64,000 nucleotides of DNA, taken from NCBI RefSeq assembly GCF_002377905.1, contig NZ_DFQS01000005.1, forward strand, positions 1 through 64,000. The letters run 5' to 3'. The notes beneath the pieces are model-generated. The model searched no databases. It was not told the DNA's origin and was given only the letters and a program-made list of their open reading frames with translations. A program made the translations under genes and the position numbers. This DNA is from Psychrobacter sp. UBA3483. Its GTDB lineage: Bacteria; Pseudomonadota; Gammaproteobacteria; Pseudomonadales; Moraxellaceae. Below are positions 63,435 through 64,000 of the stretch, in pieces (within the stretch, counting starts at the first letter, position 1; the number at the start of each line of letters is the position of its first letter).

Positions 63435-64000
63435 ATGATTGGATTGATTACCGGGCAGGTGCAGTATTTGATGGCACCAACTGCCTGTGTCATGACTGCC
63501 TCTGGCGTAGGCTACGATATAGAGCTGCCGCTGCCGTCATTTTGTCAGTTGCGTCTTAACGAGCAAGCGAGTATTTGGACGCATTTTCACGTGCGTGAAG
63601 ATGCGCAGCTGCTTTTTGGTTTTATCGATCGTAAAGAGCGCGATGTTTTTCGTCAATTGATTAAAATTAATGGCGTTGGGGCAAAAATGGCACTGGCGAT
63701 GCTGTCTGCGATGTCAGCTGCTGAGCTAAAAATGCATGTCGAGCAAGAGTCGGAGACGGCATTAACGCGTATCCCTGGTATCGGCAAAAAGACCGCACAG
63801 CGTTTATTGATTGAGCTAAAAGACAAGCTGAAAAATATCGAAGTTGATAATAGCCATTTAGAATTTGCGCTTCAACCTGCGCCTATTTCTGCTGAAGGTA
63901 GTATCATCGCTGAGGTAGAGGGCGCGCTGATTAGTTTGGGTTATAAAGAACGAGAAGCGCAGCAAGCAATTAAAGCGGCGAAAAGTCATGGCGACACTTT
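63435..64000 (+). CDS. ruvA: Holliday junction branch-migration protein RuvA (partial, runs off the window)
   Basis: The first 188 codons are visible, without a stop, from ATG 63435. The OB-fold domain (MIGLITGQVQYL ... GVGYDIELPLPS) is followed by two helix-hairpin-helix motifs (INGVGAKMALAML and IPGIGKKTAQRLL) and the start of the RuvB-binding domain (ALISLGYKEREAQQAI). Complete RuvA is about 200 residues, so only the last few are missing. It is unlinked to ruvC at 46715; ruvB likely follows beyond the window. Confidence 0.95.
   Translation, partial: MIGLITGQVQYLMAPTACVMTASGVGYDIELPLPSFCQLRLNEQASIWTHFHVREDAQLLFGFIDRKERDVFRQLIKINGVGAKMALAMLSAMSAAELKMHVEQESETALTRIPGIGKKTAQRLLIELKDKLKNIEVDNSHLEFALQPAPISAEGSIIAEVEGALISLGYKEREAQQAIKAAKSHGDT

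Overview
The window reads as chromosomal DNA of a gamma-proteobacterium of the family Moraxellaceae, most likely Psychrobacter. This is inferred from the moderate-to-low GC content, the housekeeping gene set (trpS-scpA-scpB, ccmFGHI, secB/grxC/rhodanese, pilSR next to a GacA-type regulator, pgk/class II aldolase) and an EptA/MCR-type lipid A transferase clustered with a PAP2 phosphatase. No database search was possible, so the genus is an inference. I saw no rRNA, tRNA, CRISPR array or prophage.

Layout. 1-1424: a complete IS3-family element (D,D35E transposase in two frames with a T-TTT-TTC slippery site). 1432-6868: an envelope-modification block: phosphoethanolamine transferase (eptA-like), an OmpR-type response regulator and a sensor kinase (PmrAB-like), diacylglycerol kinase (dgkA) and a PAP2 phosphatase. 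Two matching PmrA-box-like promoters, each CTTAAC-N5-CTTAAC-N11-TATrnT, precede eptA and dgkA. 7089-9168: glutathionyl-hydroquinone reductase and hemB. 9420-15905: a tripartite RND efflux operon on the minus strand. 16589-18923: ispB, then rplU-rpmA. 19331-24022: lolA, scpB, scpA, trpS and an lpxL-type acyltransferase. 24309-28103: rpsI, rplM, rsmD, mrdA. 28709-34893: a DUF445 membrane protein and the cytochrome c maturation operon ccmF-ccmG-ccmH-ccmI. 35122-41280: adk, secB, grxC, a membrane-anchored rhodanese, rsgA, orn, lpxH, ppiB. 41555-48094: glnS, a 1-Cys-type peroxiredoxin preceded by four tandem 16-bp repeats, an SspA/GST-like protein, a META/DUF4377 lipoprotein, ruvC and an FxsA-like protein. 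About 48215-48403 (minus): a 6S RNA gene (ssrS), recognised from conserved sequence and closing-stem pairing. 48655-56766: gpmI, a C-terminal processing protease, pilR, pilS and a GacA/UvrY-type regulator. 57254-64000: a PBP7-type endopeptidase, a ThiE-like protein, a DksA/TraR zinc-finger protein, pgk, a small Ala/Glu-rich lipoprotein, class II aldolase and the start of ruvA, which runs off the window.

How it fits together. The most coherent system is the eptA-to-pap2 block. EptA takes phosphoethanolamine from phosphatidylethanolamine and leaves diacylglycerol; DgkA can rephosphorylate that diacylglycerol; a PAP2 enzyme acts on lipid phosphates; and the two-component system between them probably drives both eptA and dgkA through the matching boxes. 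The IS element ends 7 bp upstream of the eptA box, so it has replaced the upstream flank but left the box intact. The other genes are mainly core functions (translation, envelope assembly, glycolysis, redox control), usually separated by clear rho-independent terminators.
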